Below are positions 1-8,093 of a stretch of DNA of 41,852 nt, piece after piece. Positions within the stretch are counted from its first letter, which is position 1. Each line of letters opens with the position of its first letter. The notes under the pieces were generated by a model. That model had not been told where the DNA came from. It was given only the letters and a program-made list of their open reading frames with translations, and did not search any database. This stretch comes from Mycobacteriales bacterium (GTDB lineage: Bacteria > Actinomycetota > Actinomycetes > Mycobacteriales > SCTD01). A program made the translations under genes and the position numbers. The stretch is taken from assembly GCA_040902655.1 (NCBI GenBank), contig JBBDWV010000050.1:42430-84281 (forward strand). The letters run 5' to 3'.

Positions 1-108
1 AGCCGACGGAGGAGCCCGAGCCGACGGAGGAGCCCGAGCCGACGGAGGAGCCCGAGCCGACGGAGGAGCCCGAACCGACGGAGGAGCCCGAACCGGAGAA
101 GACCGAGG
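1..108 (+). repeat. 18-bp tandem repeat encoding PTEEPE
   Basis: Five near-identical 18-bp units of the form AGCCGACGGAGGAGCCCG occupy 1-90; the fifth differs by one base (AACCG). A degenerate sixth unit follows to 108. The array keeps the reading frame, so changes in copy number would lengthen or shorten the protein tail without a frameshift. It probably continues left of the window. Confidence 0.9.
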
Positions 109-239
109 AACCGGAGCCGACGCAGAGCATCGGGATCGTGCTGCCCCCGTCCGAGAGCTCGCCGTCACCCGCGCAGGCCTCACAGAAGGGCCCACCGCGC
201 AGCCGGGAGCCGGCGCCGTCTCCCGAGCCGACGGCGTGA
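1..239 (+). CDS. C-terminal end of a PTEEPE-repeat protein (partial)
   Basis: The frame is open from the window edge to a TGA at 237-239. It encodes a low-complexity tail of Pro-Thr-Glu-Glu-Pro-Glu units, then about 45 less repetitive residues rich in Ser, Pro and Glu. Acidic Pro/Glu/Thr tails like this are often extracellular linkers of actinobacterial membrane or surface proteins, but no catalytic domain is inside the window, so function cannot be assigned. The stop overlaps the GTG start of the following lipoprotein gene (GTGA), so the two are probably translationally coupled and may act together at the cell envelope. Confidence 0.75.
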   Translation, partial: PTEEPEPTEEPEPTEEPEPTEEPEPTEEPEPEKTEEPEPTQSIGIVLPPSESSPSPAQASQKGPPRSREPAPSPEPTA

Positions 240-688
240 GGCCGCCGCCGCAGCTGCTCGTGGCGGTCGTCGGGGTCGCGCTCCTCGCCGGCTGCGGGAC
301 CAGCCCTGCGGAAGCCCGGCGAGCCCAGGTCGCGGCGCTGACCGAGGCGGCCAATGTCCGCGACGCGGACGAGGTGCGGAAACTGGCCGATGCGCTGCGC
401 GCGACGGTGACCGCGCAGGCCGGCCGCGACGAGCTGACCGAGGACGAGGCGGGGCGGCTGACCGCTCTCGTCCGGGCCGTGCACGCCGGTGCGGATCAGA
501 TCGACGCCGATCTGCTGGAGCGTCGGCGGCTGGAGGCGGAGGCAGAGCAGGCGCGCCGGGAGCTCGAGCAGGAGCGGCGCAAGGCCGAGCAGGCCGCCCG
601 TGAGGACGACAGGGACAACAAGGACAAGGACGACGACGAGGACGACGACGAGGACAAGGGAGGCAAGGGCAAGGGAGGCAAGGACTGA
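236..688 (+). CDS. Small lipoprotein with acidic/basic low-complexity tail
   Basis: Encodes 150 residues from a GTG at 236 that overlaps the upstream stop. Residues 1-20 form a lipoprotein signal peptide with a lipobox ending Leu-Leu-Ala-Gly-Cys20, so the mature protein should be lipid-anchored outside the membrane. Residues 25-90 are a helical, charged region. Residues 90-120 are rich in Glu, Arg and Gln, suggesting a coiled coil. The last 30 residues are almost only Asp, Lys, Glu and Gly. I recognise no family. Coupling to the repeat protein before it suggests a joint envelope role. The gene ends 7 bp from the convergent S9 peptidase gene with no evident terminator between them. Confidence 0.75.
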   Translation: MRPPPQLLVAVVGVALLAGCGTSPAEARRAQVAALTEAANVRDADEVRKLADALRATVTAQAGRDELTEDEAGRLTALVRAVHAGADQIDADLLERRRLEAEAEQARRELEQERRKAEQAAREDDRDNKDKDDDEDDDEDKGGKGKGGKD

Positions 689-695
689 GGCGGGC

Positions 696-2459
696 TCAGA
701 CGGGTCCGGCCAGGCCCAGCGTCTTCGCCACGAACTCCAGCTCGACCCGCATCTGCCGCACCCGCTCGTCGACGACGAGCGACCCGTGCCCGGCCTCGAA
801 GCGGTAGACCTGCACGGTCGCGCCGCGCTCCTGCGCCGCCGCGACCCAGTTGTCGATCTGCCGGATCGGGCAGCGCGGGTCGTTGGTTCCCGCGAGGATC
901 AGCACGGGCGCGCGCACCGCGTCCACGTGGGTGATCGGCGAGCTGCGCGCGTAGCGCTCCGGCACCTGTTTCGGTGACCCCCCGAACAGCGAACGGTCGA
1001 AGGCCCGCAGCGGCTCCATCTCGTCCTCGTACGCGGCGAGATAGTCGGCGACAGGGACGGCGGCGACGCCGGCGGCCCAGCGGTCGGGCTGGGTGCCGAG
1101 CCCGAGCAGCGAGAGATAGCCGCCCCAGGAGCCACCGGCCAGGACGCAGCCGCCCGGATCGGCGAGGCCGGTGGCGACCGCCCAGTCGTGCACGGCCCCG
1201 ACGTCCTCGAGCTCGGTCAACCCGGGCCGGCCGGTGAGGGCGTCGCGCCAGGCGGCCCCGTAGCCGGTCGAGCCGCGGTAGTTGACGTGCACGACCGCAC
1301 AGCCGAGGTCGACGTACGCCGCGCGGTCGGCCGCGAAGCTGTCGCTGTCGTGCCAGGTCGGTCCGCCGTGCAGAAGGAAGACGGTCGGGAACGGCCCCAC
1401 TCCCGGCGGCGTCGCGAGCAGCGCGTGCACCGTCCCGCCCGGACCCTCCACGAACGCGTCGCTCACCGGCACCGACGCCGGCGCGGAGTCCCCCGGCGGC
1501 GCCAGCACCACCTGGCCACCGGTGGAGCGGATGACCGTCGGCAACGCGGCCGAGGACCAGGAGTACTCCACCGCGCCGTCCGGCCGGGCCGTCGCGTCCC
1601 CGATGCTGCCGGTCGGGGTGGGCAGCTCGCTCACCTCACCCGTCAGCGTCACCCGGTGCAGCGTGGAGCGCCCGCGCGCCTCGGCGCGGACCAGCAGAGC
1701 GGAGCCGTCCGGATACCAGTCGGCGTCCAGATCGCCTTCCAGACCGGACAGGTCCGGGTGCACCTCCACCCCCGTGGTCGGTTCGACGACGAAGGGCAGC
1801 GGCCGACCCTCGCGCTCGTGCACGGCGAGCAGCCGGGTGTCGCCGACGACCGGGGAGAAGCCGACGGCGGACAGCCCCCGCCCCTCACCGTCCCAGCGCT
1901 CCCACACGACCCCGCCCGAAAGGGTGAGCACGCGCAGCGCGCGGTGCCGCGAGTCGCCGTGCTCGGAGTGCTCCAGGACGACCAGCCGCTCGTCGCAGGA
2001 CAGCCCCGCCAGGTCGGCGTCGTGCTCGCTGGAGTAGAGCACCGCTGTCGAGCCGTCCCGGACCAGGTGGATGCTGGAGCCGTCGTCGGTCGAGCAGCCC
2101 ACCAGCACGACGTTCCGTGCGACCGCGAGGCCGGCCGGATAGCCGGCCGGCACGCCCGGGGCCGCGTCCTCGTCCGGGCCGCCGGTGAACGGCTGGCGAC
2201 GCCAGCGGCCGAACTCGTCGCCGTCGGTGTCGTCGAACCACCACACCTGCTCGCCGTCCGGCGAGAGTGCGCCTTCGCTGGTGCCGTGTGCGCGGGAGGT
2301 CACCTGGCGGATGCTGCCGGTCTCGCGGTCCCAGGCGTAGAACTCGAAGGTGCCGGTGGGGTTGGCGACGTAGAGACAGCGGTGCGGCGCGTCCCGCGCC
2401 CAGTCCGGCAGCGAGACGCGGGGCGCCCGGAAGCGCCGTTCCCAGAGCGGGGTGGTCAT
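696..2459 (-). CDS. S9 family serine peptidase (prolyl oligopeptidase-like)
   Basis: A 587-residue protein with an N-terminal beta-propeller region (about residues 1-320) and a C-terminal alpha/beta hydrolase domain. The catalytic Ser is in Gly-Gly-Ser444-Trp-Gly-Gly. The acid is probably Asp527 (GTNDPRCP) and the base His558 (AGHGS). HGGPTWHD near 364 fits the oxyanion loop. The family cleaves oligopeptides or acylated amino acids, usually in the cytoplasm; no signal peptide is visible. I chose the ATG at 2459 because a CAGAAT box lies 6 nt before it, as in other leaderless genes here; a GTG at 2477 would add six residues. Substrate is unknown. Confidence 0.9.
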   Translation of the reverse strand: MTTPLWERRFRAPRVSLPDWARDAPHRCLYVANPTGTFEFYAWDRETGSIRQVTSRAHGTSEGALSPDGEQVWWFDDTDGDEFGRWRRQPFTGGPDEDAAPGVPAGYPAGLAVARNVVLVGCSTDDGSSIHLVRDGSTAVLYSSEHDADLAGLSCDERLVVLEHSEHGDSRHRALRVLTLSGGVVWERWDGEGRGLSAVGFSPVVGDTRLLAVHEREGRPLPFVVEPTTGVEVHPDLSGLEGDLDADWYPDGSALLVRAEARGRSTLHRVTLTGEVSELPTPTGSIGDATARPDGAVEYSWSSAALPTVIRSTGGQVVLAPPGDSAPASVPVSDAFVEGPGGTVHALLATPPGVGPFPTVFLLHGGPTWHDSDSFAADRAAYVDLGCAVVHVNYRGSTGYGAAWRDALTGRPGLTELEDVGAVHDWAVATGLADPGGCVLAGGSWGGYLSLLGLGTQPDRWAAGVAAVPVADYLAAYEDEMEPLRAFDRSLFGGSPKQVPERYARSSPITHVDAVRAPVLILAGTNDPRCPIRQIDNWVAAAQERGATVQVYRFEAGHGSLVVDERVRQMRVELEFVAKTLGLAGPV

Positions 2460-2465
2460 CAAATG

Positions 2466-2471
2466 ATTCTG
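2466..2471 (-). promoter_or_regulatory. Putative -10 box (CAGAAT) of leaderless S9 peptidase gene
   Basis: On the minus strand CAGAAT is followed by 6 nt and then the ATG at 2459. That places transcription start at or next to the start codon, matching the pattern seen at other genes in this window. No -35 is obvious. Confidence 0.35.
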
Positions 2472-2494
2472 CTGCACCGGCCCTGGACACAGCG

Positions 2495-2524
2495 AAGGGC
2501 ACCGGCGGCGACGCCGATGCCCTT
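2495..2524 (-). terminator. Hairpin terminator downstream of tRNA-Pro
   Basis: AAGGGCA (2495-2501) pairs with TGCCCTT (2518-2524). An inner CGGCG/CGCCG extends the stem past one mismatch, around a GCGA loop. It lies 37 bp past the 3' end of the tRNA in its direction of transcription. No U-tract follows, as is common in high-GC actinobacteria. Confidence 0.6.
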
Positions 2525-2560
2525 CCCGGGACCGCTGGGCTCTCCTGGCGTGGAGCCGCT

Positions 2561-2635
<75 letters not shown>

Positions 2636-2670
2636 GTCACTTGCAGGGCCCAGACTAGCGGACGTCGCGG

Positions 2671-3534
2671 TCAGCCGGCCGGCACCAGGTCCAGCAGCGT
2701 CGCCTCCGGACGGCAGCAGAACCGGACCGGCAGGTACGGCGAGGAGCCCAGCCCGGCGCTGACGTGCAGCCAGCCACCCTCGCCGCGGGTGAGCCCCCGC
2801 GCCCGCCACCGCTGCAGGTCGCAGTTGGTCACCAGCGCACCCGCACCGGGCAGCCGCAGCTGGCCGCCGTGACTGTGCCCGGCGAGGATCAGCGCGTGGC
2901 CGTCCCGGGCGTAGGACCGGAGCAGGGCCCGCTGCGGTGTGTGCGTGATGCCGAGCCCGAAGCCGCCGACCGGGCCGGCCACCAGCCCGTAGCGGTCGCG
3001 GCGCAGATGTGCGTCGTCGGTGCCGGTGAGCACGACCGGCCGCCCGCACACCTGCAGCGTCACCCGCCGGTGCGTGAGGTCGGTCCAGCCGACTTCCTCC
3101 AGGAGCGCCGCGGCCCGCGACCAGGGCAGGTCGGCGCTGCGCCGGCGAGGCGGGCCGCCGCGCAGGTAGCCCAGTGGCGAGGGGAGGACCGGTGTGAAGT
3201 AGTCATTGTTGCCGGGCACGAAGACGCCGGGCGATCCCTGAGCCGTCAGTGCGGCGAAGGTGTCCGTCAGCAGGGGGATCGCAGCGGCGGAGGAGACGTG
3301 GTCGCCGGTCGAGACGATCAGGTCCGGTTCGTGGCGGGCCAGCTGTCGCACCCAGTTCGCGCGCCGGGTGTGCCGGGCCAGCAGGTGCAGGTCGGAGACG
3401 TGCAGCAGGCGCAGCGGGGCCCACCCGGGCGGCAGCACGGGCACCGTCACCCGCCGCAGGACCGGCAGGTGCGGCTCGACGAAGGGCCAGGCCAGCCCCA
3501 CCGCGGCGAGAGCGGCGAGGGGGCGGAGGCGCAC
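2671..3534 (-). CDS. Calcineurin-like metallophosphoesterase (YkuE/Rv3683-like)
   Basis: A 287-residue protein. A hydrophobic N-terminus (about residues 5-20) probably anchors it to the membrane. The two-metal phosphoesterase motifs appear in order: Asp-Leu-His (SDLHLL, about 48), Gly-Asp (STGDH, about 77), Gly-Asn-Asn-Asp (PGNND, about 108) and Gly-His-Ser-His-Gly-Gly (about 220). The family hydrolyses phosphomonoesters or diesters; some members act on lipid-linked or UDP-sugar substrates at the membrane. Linkage to the penicillin-binding protein gene, also seen in mycobacteria, hints at a cell-wall role. Start is a GTG at 3534, 6 nt after a TAGGGT box. Confidence 0.88.
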   Translation of the reverse strand: MRLRPLAALAAVGLAWPFVEPHLPVLRRVTVPVLPPGWAPLRLLHVSDLHLLARHTRRANWVRQLARHEPDLIVSTGDHVSSAAAIPLLTDTFAALTAQGSPGVFVPGNNDYFTPVLPSPLGYLRGGPPRRRSADLPWSRAAALLEEVGWTDLTHRRVTLQVCGRPVVLTGTDDAHLRRDRYGLVAGPVGGFGLGITHTPQRALLRSYARDGHALILAGHSHGGQLRLPGAGALVTNCDLQRWRARGLTRGEGGWLHVSAGLGSSPYLPVRFCCRPEATLLDLVPAG

Positions 3535-3540
3535 CTGGCC

Positions 3541-3546
3541 ACCCTA
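3541..3546 (-). promoter_or_regulatory. -10 box (TAGGGT) of leaderless metallophosphoesterase gene
   Basis: Minus-strand TAGGGT is followed by GGCCAG and the GTG at 3534, so the transcript likely begins at the start codon. It mirrors the TAGGGT serving the divergent yqeY gene 13 bp away. Confidence 0.55.
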
Positions 3547-3559
3547 GGCGCCGGCCGCG

Positions 3560-3565
3560 TAGGGT
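3560..3565 (+). promoter_or_regulatory. -10 box (TAGGGT) of leaderless yqeY gene
   Basis: Plus-strand TAGGGT ends 8 nt before the ATG at 3574. There is no Shine-Dalgarno sequence, which suggests a leaderless mRNA. Confidence 0.55.
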
Positions 3566-3573
3566 CGGATCTC

Positions 3574-4029
3574 ATGGGCGAGCTCAAGGATCGGCTGCAG
3601 CAGGATCTCACCGCCTCGATGAAGGCTCGGAACGAGCTGCACACCGCCACGCTGCGCATGGTGCTCACCGCGATCGGCAACGAGGAGGTCGCCGGCAGGT
3701 CGGCCCGCGTGCTGTCGGCCGACGAGGAGCTCACCGTGCTCGCGCGCGAGGCCAAGAAGCGGCGGGAGGCGGCCGAGGCGTTCCGCTCCGGCGGGGCCGA
3801 CGAGCGGGCCGAGCGGGAGCTGGCCGAGGAGCAGGTGCTGGCCGAGTATCTGCCGGCCCAGTTGTCCGACGACGAGCTGGTGGCCGTGGTCGACGAGGCA
3901 GTCCTGCAGATCGGTGCGAGCGGCCCGCAGGCCATGGGTGCGGTCATGAAGGTCGTCGGCCCGAAGGTCGCGGGGAGGGCCGAGGGCGGCCGGGTCGCCG
4001 CGGCTGTGCGGGCGGCGCTCGCGAGCTGA
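3574..4029 (+). CDS. yqeY: GatB/YqeY domain protein
   Basis: A 151-residue cytoplasmic protein that fits the YqeY family over its full length. It has an N-terminal helical part (KDRLQQDLTASMKARN...LRMVLTAIGNEE), a central AKKRREAAEAFRSGG motif, and a C-terminal Gln-Ala-Met-Gly...Val-Met-Lys region ending in GRAEGGRVAAAVRAAL. YqeY shares the tRNA-binding tail domain of GatB amidotransferase. A role in tRNA-dependent amidation is suspected, but its own reaction is not established. The start was chosen at the first residue of the family alignment and by the -10 box spacing. It is convergent with the PBP gene, 17 bp away. Confidence 0.9.
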   Translation: MGELKDRLQQDLTASMKARNELHTATLRMVLTAIGNEEVAGRSARVLSADEELTVLAREAKKRREAAEAFRSGGADERAERELAEEQVLAEYLPAQLSDDELVAVVDEAVLQIGASGPQAMGAVMKVVGPKVAGRAEGGRVAAAVRAALAS

Positions 4030-4040
4030 CCGCGGTCAGC
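4025..4040. terminator. Small palindrome between convergent yqeY and PBP genes
   Basis: GCTGACCGCGGTCAGC is a perfect 16-nt palindrome overlapping the yqeY stop. It can form a 6-bp stem with a CGCG loop. It may help end transcription from both sides, but the stem is short and has no U-tract. Confidence 0.35.
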
Positions 4041-4046
4041 CGCCGG

Positions 4047-6446
4047 TCAGCCGTTACCCCTGCCGTTGCCCCTGCCGTTGCCGGGAGGATCCGCACCCGG
4101 GGCGTCGGCCGGCTCACCACCGGCCGGCCGCTGCTCCGGCGGGGGAGCGGGAGCCGGCTCGACGACCGCTTCCCGGCCGTTCGAGGTGAAGATCGTGACC
4201 GTCCGGCCGGCCTGCACGGTGCTCCCGGCGCGCGGAGAGGTGTAGGCCACCGCGCCGCGCCGGACCGGCGCCGCATTGACCCGGCCGCCGTCGCGGATGC
4301 CGAAGCCCGCTTCGGTCAACGTCCGGACCGCGACGTCGTACGGCTGCCCACGCACGTCGGGCACCTCCAGCTGCTGGCCGGCCACGACGTCGCTGTCGGC
4401 GCCGGCGAACCGGCCGACAGGGACACCCTCGAGCGCGCCGCTCATGGCCTGCCTCCAGATCGCCGCGGGCAGCGTCCCGCCGTAGACCTGCGGGTAGTAC
4501 CGGCCGTTGATCCGTACCCGCTGCATGTTCTCCGGCTGTGGCTTGCCCACCCACACCGTCGTCGCGAGTTCCGGCGTGTAGCCGGCGAACCACGCGGCGC
4601 GTGAGCCGTTCGTGCTGCCGGTCTTGCCGGCGGCTGCGCGGCCGATCGAGGCGCCCTTGCCGGTGCCCGACTCGACGACGCCGCGCAGGACGTCGGTGAC
4701 GGTGTCGGCGATGCCCTGCTCGATGACCTGCTTGCAGGGCGAGTCGGTCAGCAGGATCGGCCGGCCCCGGTTGTCGAGCACCTCGGTCACGGCGCGTGGC
4801 GGGCAGTAGAGCCCGCGGGCGGCGAAGGTGGCGTAGGCGCCGGCCATCGCCAGCGGGCTGACGTCGTCGACGCCGAGGGTGAAGGCTCCGCCGCGCAGCA
4901 GCGGCTCGGTGGGCTCTCCGTCCTTGAACTGCTTGAGGCCCAGCGACTCGGCGATCGCGGCCGGCGGCTCGACGCCGGTGCGCTCCGCCAGCTGCACGTA
5001 GAAGGTGTTGACGGAGTTCCAGGTGCCGCTGCGCAGGTCGTAGGTGCCCGCTTGGGAGTCCCCGGCGTTGTTGAGCGTGTAGGGCTCGATGCCGTCCCTG
5101 GTGTAGTTCAGGAAGACGTCGGAGGTGTACTTGTTCGGCGAGAAGAAGCTCAGGGACAACGGTATGCCCTGCTGCAGCGCTGCGGTCAGGACGAACGGCT
5201 TGAACGTCGAGCCGGCCTGCATGCCGCTCGAGCCGCCGATCGCCAGGTTGACCTTGGTGTGCCCGGGCTTCTTCTCCTCACTGAAGAACCGGTTGACCGC
5301 CATCGCCTTGATGTCGCCGGTCCCCGGCTCGACGCTGTTGACGGCGGTGGCAGCCTGGTAGGGGTCCTCGCGCGGCACCTTCTCGTCGGCCGCCCGCTGT
5401 GCCGCCTGCTGCACCACCGGGTCGAGCGTCGTCTTGATGGTCAGGCCGCCGGCGAGCAGGCGCTCCTGGCGCTCCTGACGGGTGCGGCCGAGCGCGGGGC
5501 TCTCCTCCAGGATCCGGCGCACGTAGTCGCAGAAGAACGGCGCGGCCACGGCGGGGTTCTCGCAGCCGCTGCCCACCGGGCTGATCTTGAACTTCGGCTT
5601 CACGACCGTGCCCTCGGCCCGCTCGATCTCGGTGATGAACCCCTCGAGCGCCATCCGGCGCAGCACCAGGTTGCGCCGGTCGAGCAGCCGCTGCATCTGT
5701 TGCGGGTCCTGCCGGGCCCTGACCGGGTCGAAGCGGCCGGGACTCTGCACGATGCCGGCCAGCAGCGCACCCTCGGTGAGATCGAGGTCCTTGGCCGGCT
5801 TGCCGAAGTAGAAGGTGGCCGCCGTCCCGATGCCGTAGACGCCGTTGCCGAAGTAGGCGATGTTCAGGTAGCGCTCGAGAATCTCGTCCTTGCTGAACTC
5901 CTTCTCGATGGCGAGCGCGTAGCGCGCCTCCTTGAGCTTGCGGTCCAGGGTGACCTCCCGGGCGGCGTCCTGCCCCGCCTTGTCGTCCGCGGCCTGCAGG
6001 AGGGCATTCTTGACGTACTGCTGGGTCAGCGTCGACCCGCCCTGGCTGACCCCGCCGGCCTGCGCGTTCTCGATCGCGGCGCGCAGGGTCCCCTTGTAGT
6101 CCACGCCGTTGTGGGCGTAGAAGCGCGAGTCCTCGACGGCGATGAACGCCTTGCGGGTCAGGTCGGGGATGTAGCGCAGTTCGGCGAGGACGCGGTTCTC
6201 GCGGTAGAGGATCGCCAGCAGCGACCCGTCCGAGGCCAGGATCTTGCTGCGCTGCGCCAGCGGGGTGATCTGGAAGTCCTCCGGCAGGACGAGGAACTCG
6301 TCGGCTCCCGCCTTGGCGACCAGGCCGAGCCCGCCGATCACCGGGAAGGCCGCGCCGGCCAGGAGCAGGCCCGTCAGCGCGCTGATCAGCAGGGCGTACA
6401 CGAGCCGGACCGGCGCAGGCGCGGGTGGTCGGGAGGGGCGGGACAC
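4047..6446 (-). CDS. ponA2: Bifunctional class A penicillin-binding protein with PASTA domain
   Basis: A 799-residue peptidoglycan synthase. One transmembrane helix spans about 14-40. The GT51 glycosyltransferase domain (about 65-265) has EDSRFYAHNGVD with catalytic Glu105, and GGSTLTQQYVKN. The transpeptidase domain (about 365-650) has all three motifs: Ser413-Thr-Phe-Lys416, Ser478-Val-Asn480 and Lys608-Thr-Gly610. One PASTA domain (about 691-757) is followed by a Pro/Gly/Asn-rich tail ending in GNGR repeats. It polymerises and cross-links lipid II outside the membrane. PASTA plus the whiB4/ATPase neighbourhood matches mycobacterial PonA2. Start GTG at 6446 is 6 nt after a TATCCT box. Confidence 0.95.
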   Translation of the reverse strand: MSRPSRPPAPAPVRLVYALLISALTGLLLAGAAFPVIGGLGLVAKAGADEFLVLPEDFQITPLAQRSKILASDGSLLAILYRENRVLAELRYIPDLTRKAFIAVEDSRFYAHNGVDYKGTLRAAIENAQAGGVSQGGSTLTQQYVKNALLQAADDKAGQDAAREVTLDRKLKEARYALAIEKEFSKDEILERYLNIAYFGNGVYGIGTAATFYFGKPAKDLDLTEGALLAGIVQSPGRFDPVRARQDPQQMQRLLDRRNLVLRRMALEGFITEIERAEGTVVKPKFKISPVGSGCENPAVAAPFFCDYVRRILEESPALGRTRQERQERLLAGGLTIKTTLDPVVQQAAQRAADEKVPREDPYQAATAVNSVEPGTGDIKAMAVNRFFSEEKKPGHTKVNLAIGGSSGMQAGSTFKPFVLTAALQQGIPLSLSFFSPNKYTSDVFLNYTRDGIEPYTLNNAGDSQAGTYDLRSGTWNSVNTFYVQLAERTGVEPPAAIAESLGLKQFKDGEPTEPLLRGGAFTLGVDDVSPLAMAGAYATFAARGLYCPPRAVTEVLDNRGRPILLTDSPCKQVIEQGIADTVTDVLRGVVESGTGKGASIGRAAAGKTGSTNGSRAAWFAGYTPELATTVWVGKPQPENMQRVRINGRYYPQVYGGTLPAAIWRQAMSGALEGVPVGRFAGADSDVVAGQQLEVPDVRGQPYDVAVRTLTEAGFGIRDGGRVNAAPVRRGAVAYTSPRAGSTVQAGRTVTIFTSNGREAVVEPAPAPPPEQRPAGGEPADAPGADPPGNGRGNGRGNG

Positions 6447-6452
6447 GCCCTC

Positions 6453-6458
6453 AGGATA
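6453..6458 (-). promoter_or_regulatory. -10 box (TATCCT) of leaderless PBP gene
   Basis: Minus-strand TATCCT, then GAGGGC (6 nt), then the GTG at 6446. This is the same geometry as the other leaderless genes here. Confidence 0.5.
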
Positions 6459-6582
6459 CGGCGCCGTGCCCCGTCGGACCGGCTGTTGCGGGAGGCTCCG
6501 GTGCCCGAAAGGTCCGGGCTGGTCCCAACGGGTCAGCCGAAGATGAGCACTTCGGGGACTGCCGTGACCTTCCGGGCGCTTC

Positions 6583-6588
6583 TACGTT
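6583..6588 (+). promoter_or_regulatory. Possible -10 box (TACGTT) upstream of whiB4
   Basis: TACGTT fits TANNNT and lies 52 bp before the whiB4 ATG in the 194-bp divergent intergenic region. No clear -35 is seen at 16-19 bp, so it is only a candidate. I see nothing else in this intergenic stretch apart from the PBP -10 box at its other end. Confidence 0.25.
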
Positions 6589-6640
6589 GTACAGGCGCCG
6601 GACCCCTCGCCGGCGCCCGCCTCACGTCAGGACGCTCCGC

Positions 6641-6949
6641 ATGACCGTTACCGCGCTGGACACCTCGCAGGCCTGGATCGCCCGGTCCGCCTGCCGCGAC
6701 ACCGACCCCGACGAGCTCTTCGTCACCGGAGCCGCCCAGAACCGCGCCAAGGCGGTCTGCATGGGCTGTCCCGTCCGGACCGAGTGCCTGTCCGACGCGC
6801 TCGACAACAGGGTGGAGTTCGGCGTCTGGGGCGGGATGACCGAGCGCGAGCGCCGGGCGCTGCTGCGCCGCCGGCCGGACGTGCGCAGCTGGCGGGTGCT
6901 GCTCGAGCAGGCGCGCGCCGAGCACGGCACCTCCGCCGAGGCGGTTTAG
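6641..6949 (+). CDS. whiB4: WhiB4/WblA-type iron-sulfur transcription factor
   Basis: A 102-residue WhiB-family protein. Four cysteines ligate a [4Fe-4S] cluster: Cys18, Cys40, Cys43, Cys49 (C-x21-C-x2-C-x5-C). The GVWGG turn at about 62-66 is followed by an Arg-rich DNA-binding tail (ERERRALLRRRP). The DNRVEFGVWGGMTERERRALLRRRP stretch is typical of actinobacterial WhiB4/WblA. These proteins bind sigma factor and sense oxygen, NO or redox state; WblA controls development and antibiotic synthesis in Streptomyces. Placement beside ponA2 and the ArsA-like pair matches mycobacteria and Streptomyces. The ATG at 6641 was chosen because the protein then starts at family length. Confidence 0.93.
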   Translation: MTVTALDTSQAWIARSACRDTDPDELFVTGAAQNRAKAVCMGCPVRTECLSDALDNRVEFGVWGGMTERERRALLRRRPDVRSWRVLLEQARAEHGTSAEAV

Positions 6950-6959
6950 CCGGATCCCG

Positions 6960-8093
6960 CTACGCGGGGACGCCGGCGGCCAGGTCGGCGCCGATCGCCC
7001 GCAGGCCGTTCAGGTCGTGCACGTCGCCCGGCAGGGCGGCGACCTCGACGACCGGCACCCCCGGGTGGGCGCCGGAGAAGCGCTCCTGTAGCCGCCGCTC
7101 ACGCGCGGCCAGCGTCCGGCGCTCGGCGTGCAGCCGCAGGACGGCGGCGGCCAGCTCGTGGCCGCCGGACTCCTCCAGTGCCTGCGCGGCCCCCAGTGCC
7201 CGCTCGGTCGTCAGGCAGGCGCTGCCCGAGCGGTGCACCCGGTTGACCACCAGCCCGGCCAGCGGCATCTGTTCCTGCGCCAGCCGCTCGACGAAGTAGG
7301 CCGCCTCGCGCAGCGCGTCGCGCTCGGGCGCGGCGACCACGACGAAGGCCGTGCCCGGCGCTTTGAGCAGGTCGTAGGTCGCCTGCGCCCGCTCGCGGAA
7401 ACCGCCGAACATCGTCTCGAGCGCGGCGACGAACTGGGAGACGTCCTGCAGGACGGAGGCGCCGATGATCTTGGTCAGCACGTTCGTGAAGACGGTGAAG
7501 CCGGCGCTGACGACCTTGAGGTAGGCCCTGCCGCCGGCCTTCGCCGGCGCGAGCAGCATCTTGATCATGCGGCCGTCGAGAAAGGTCGTCAGCCGTTCGG
7601 GCGCGTCCAGGAAGTCCAGGGCGGACCGGGTGGGGGGCGTGTCCACGACGATCAGGTCGTACGCGCCGGTGGCCTCGAGCTGGCTGAGCTTCTCCATCGC
7701 CATGTACTCCTGGGTGCCGGCGAAGGAGGACGAGAGGGCTTGGTAGAAGGGGTTGTCCAGGATCGCCTGCGCCTTGCCCGGCTCGGCGTGGGTGAGAACG
7801 ATCTCGTCGAACGTCCGCTTCATGTCGAGCATCATTGCGTCGAGCGAGCCGCCCCTCGTCCCGTCGATCCCGGCGACCCGGCGAGGGCTGTTGTCCAGCT
7901 CGGACAGGCCCATCGACTGGGCCAGCCGCCGGGCCGGGTCGATGGTCAAGACAACCGTGCGGCGGCCGCGCTCGGCGGCCCGCAGCGCGAGCGAGGCTGC
8001 CGTGGTGGTCTTGCCGACGCCACCGGCCCCGGTGCAGACCAGGATCCTCGCGGTGTCGAGCACGGCGTCGACCTCCAGCACCGGTGAACTCAC
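6960..8093 (-). CDS. ArsA/GET3-like anion-transporter ATPase (Rv3680-like)
   Basis: A 377-residue SIMIBI-class ATPase. The P-loop is Gly22-Ala-Gly-Gly-Val-Gly-Lys28-Thr-Thr. The signature lysine of the deviant Walker A (GKGGVGKT in ArsA) is replaced by Ala23. DPARRLAQSMG (switch region) and VVDTPPTRSALDFLDAP (Walker B) are present. No arsenite-binding cysteine cluster is visible, so arsenite efflux is unlikely. The mycobacterial pair Rv3679/Rv3680 (I recall the name BagAB) interacts and protects against glycerol and nitric oxide toxicity. The start overlaps the stop of the partner ATPase gene by 4 bp, implying coupled synthesis of a heteromer. It is convergent with whiB4, 10 bp away. Confidence 0.92.
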   Translation of the reverse strand: MSSPVLEVDAVLDTARILVCTGAGGVGKTTTAASLALRAAERGRRTVVLTIDPARRLAQSMGLSELDNSPRRVAGIDGTRGGSLDAMMLDMKRTFDEIVLTHAEPGKAQAILDNPFYQALSSSFAGTQEYMAMEKLSQLEATGAYDLIVVDTPPTRSALDFLDAPERLTTFLDGRMIKMLLAPAKAGGRAYLKVVSAGFTVFTNVLTKIIGASVLQDVSQFVAALETMFGGFRERAQATYDLLKAPGTAFVVVAAPERDALREAAYFVERLAQEQMPLAGLVVNRVHRSGSACLTTERALGAAQALEESGGHELAAAVLRLHAERRTLAARERRLQERFSGAHPGVPVVEVAALPGDVHDLNGLRAIGADLAAGVPA

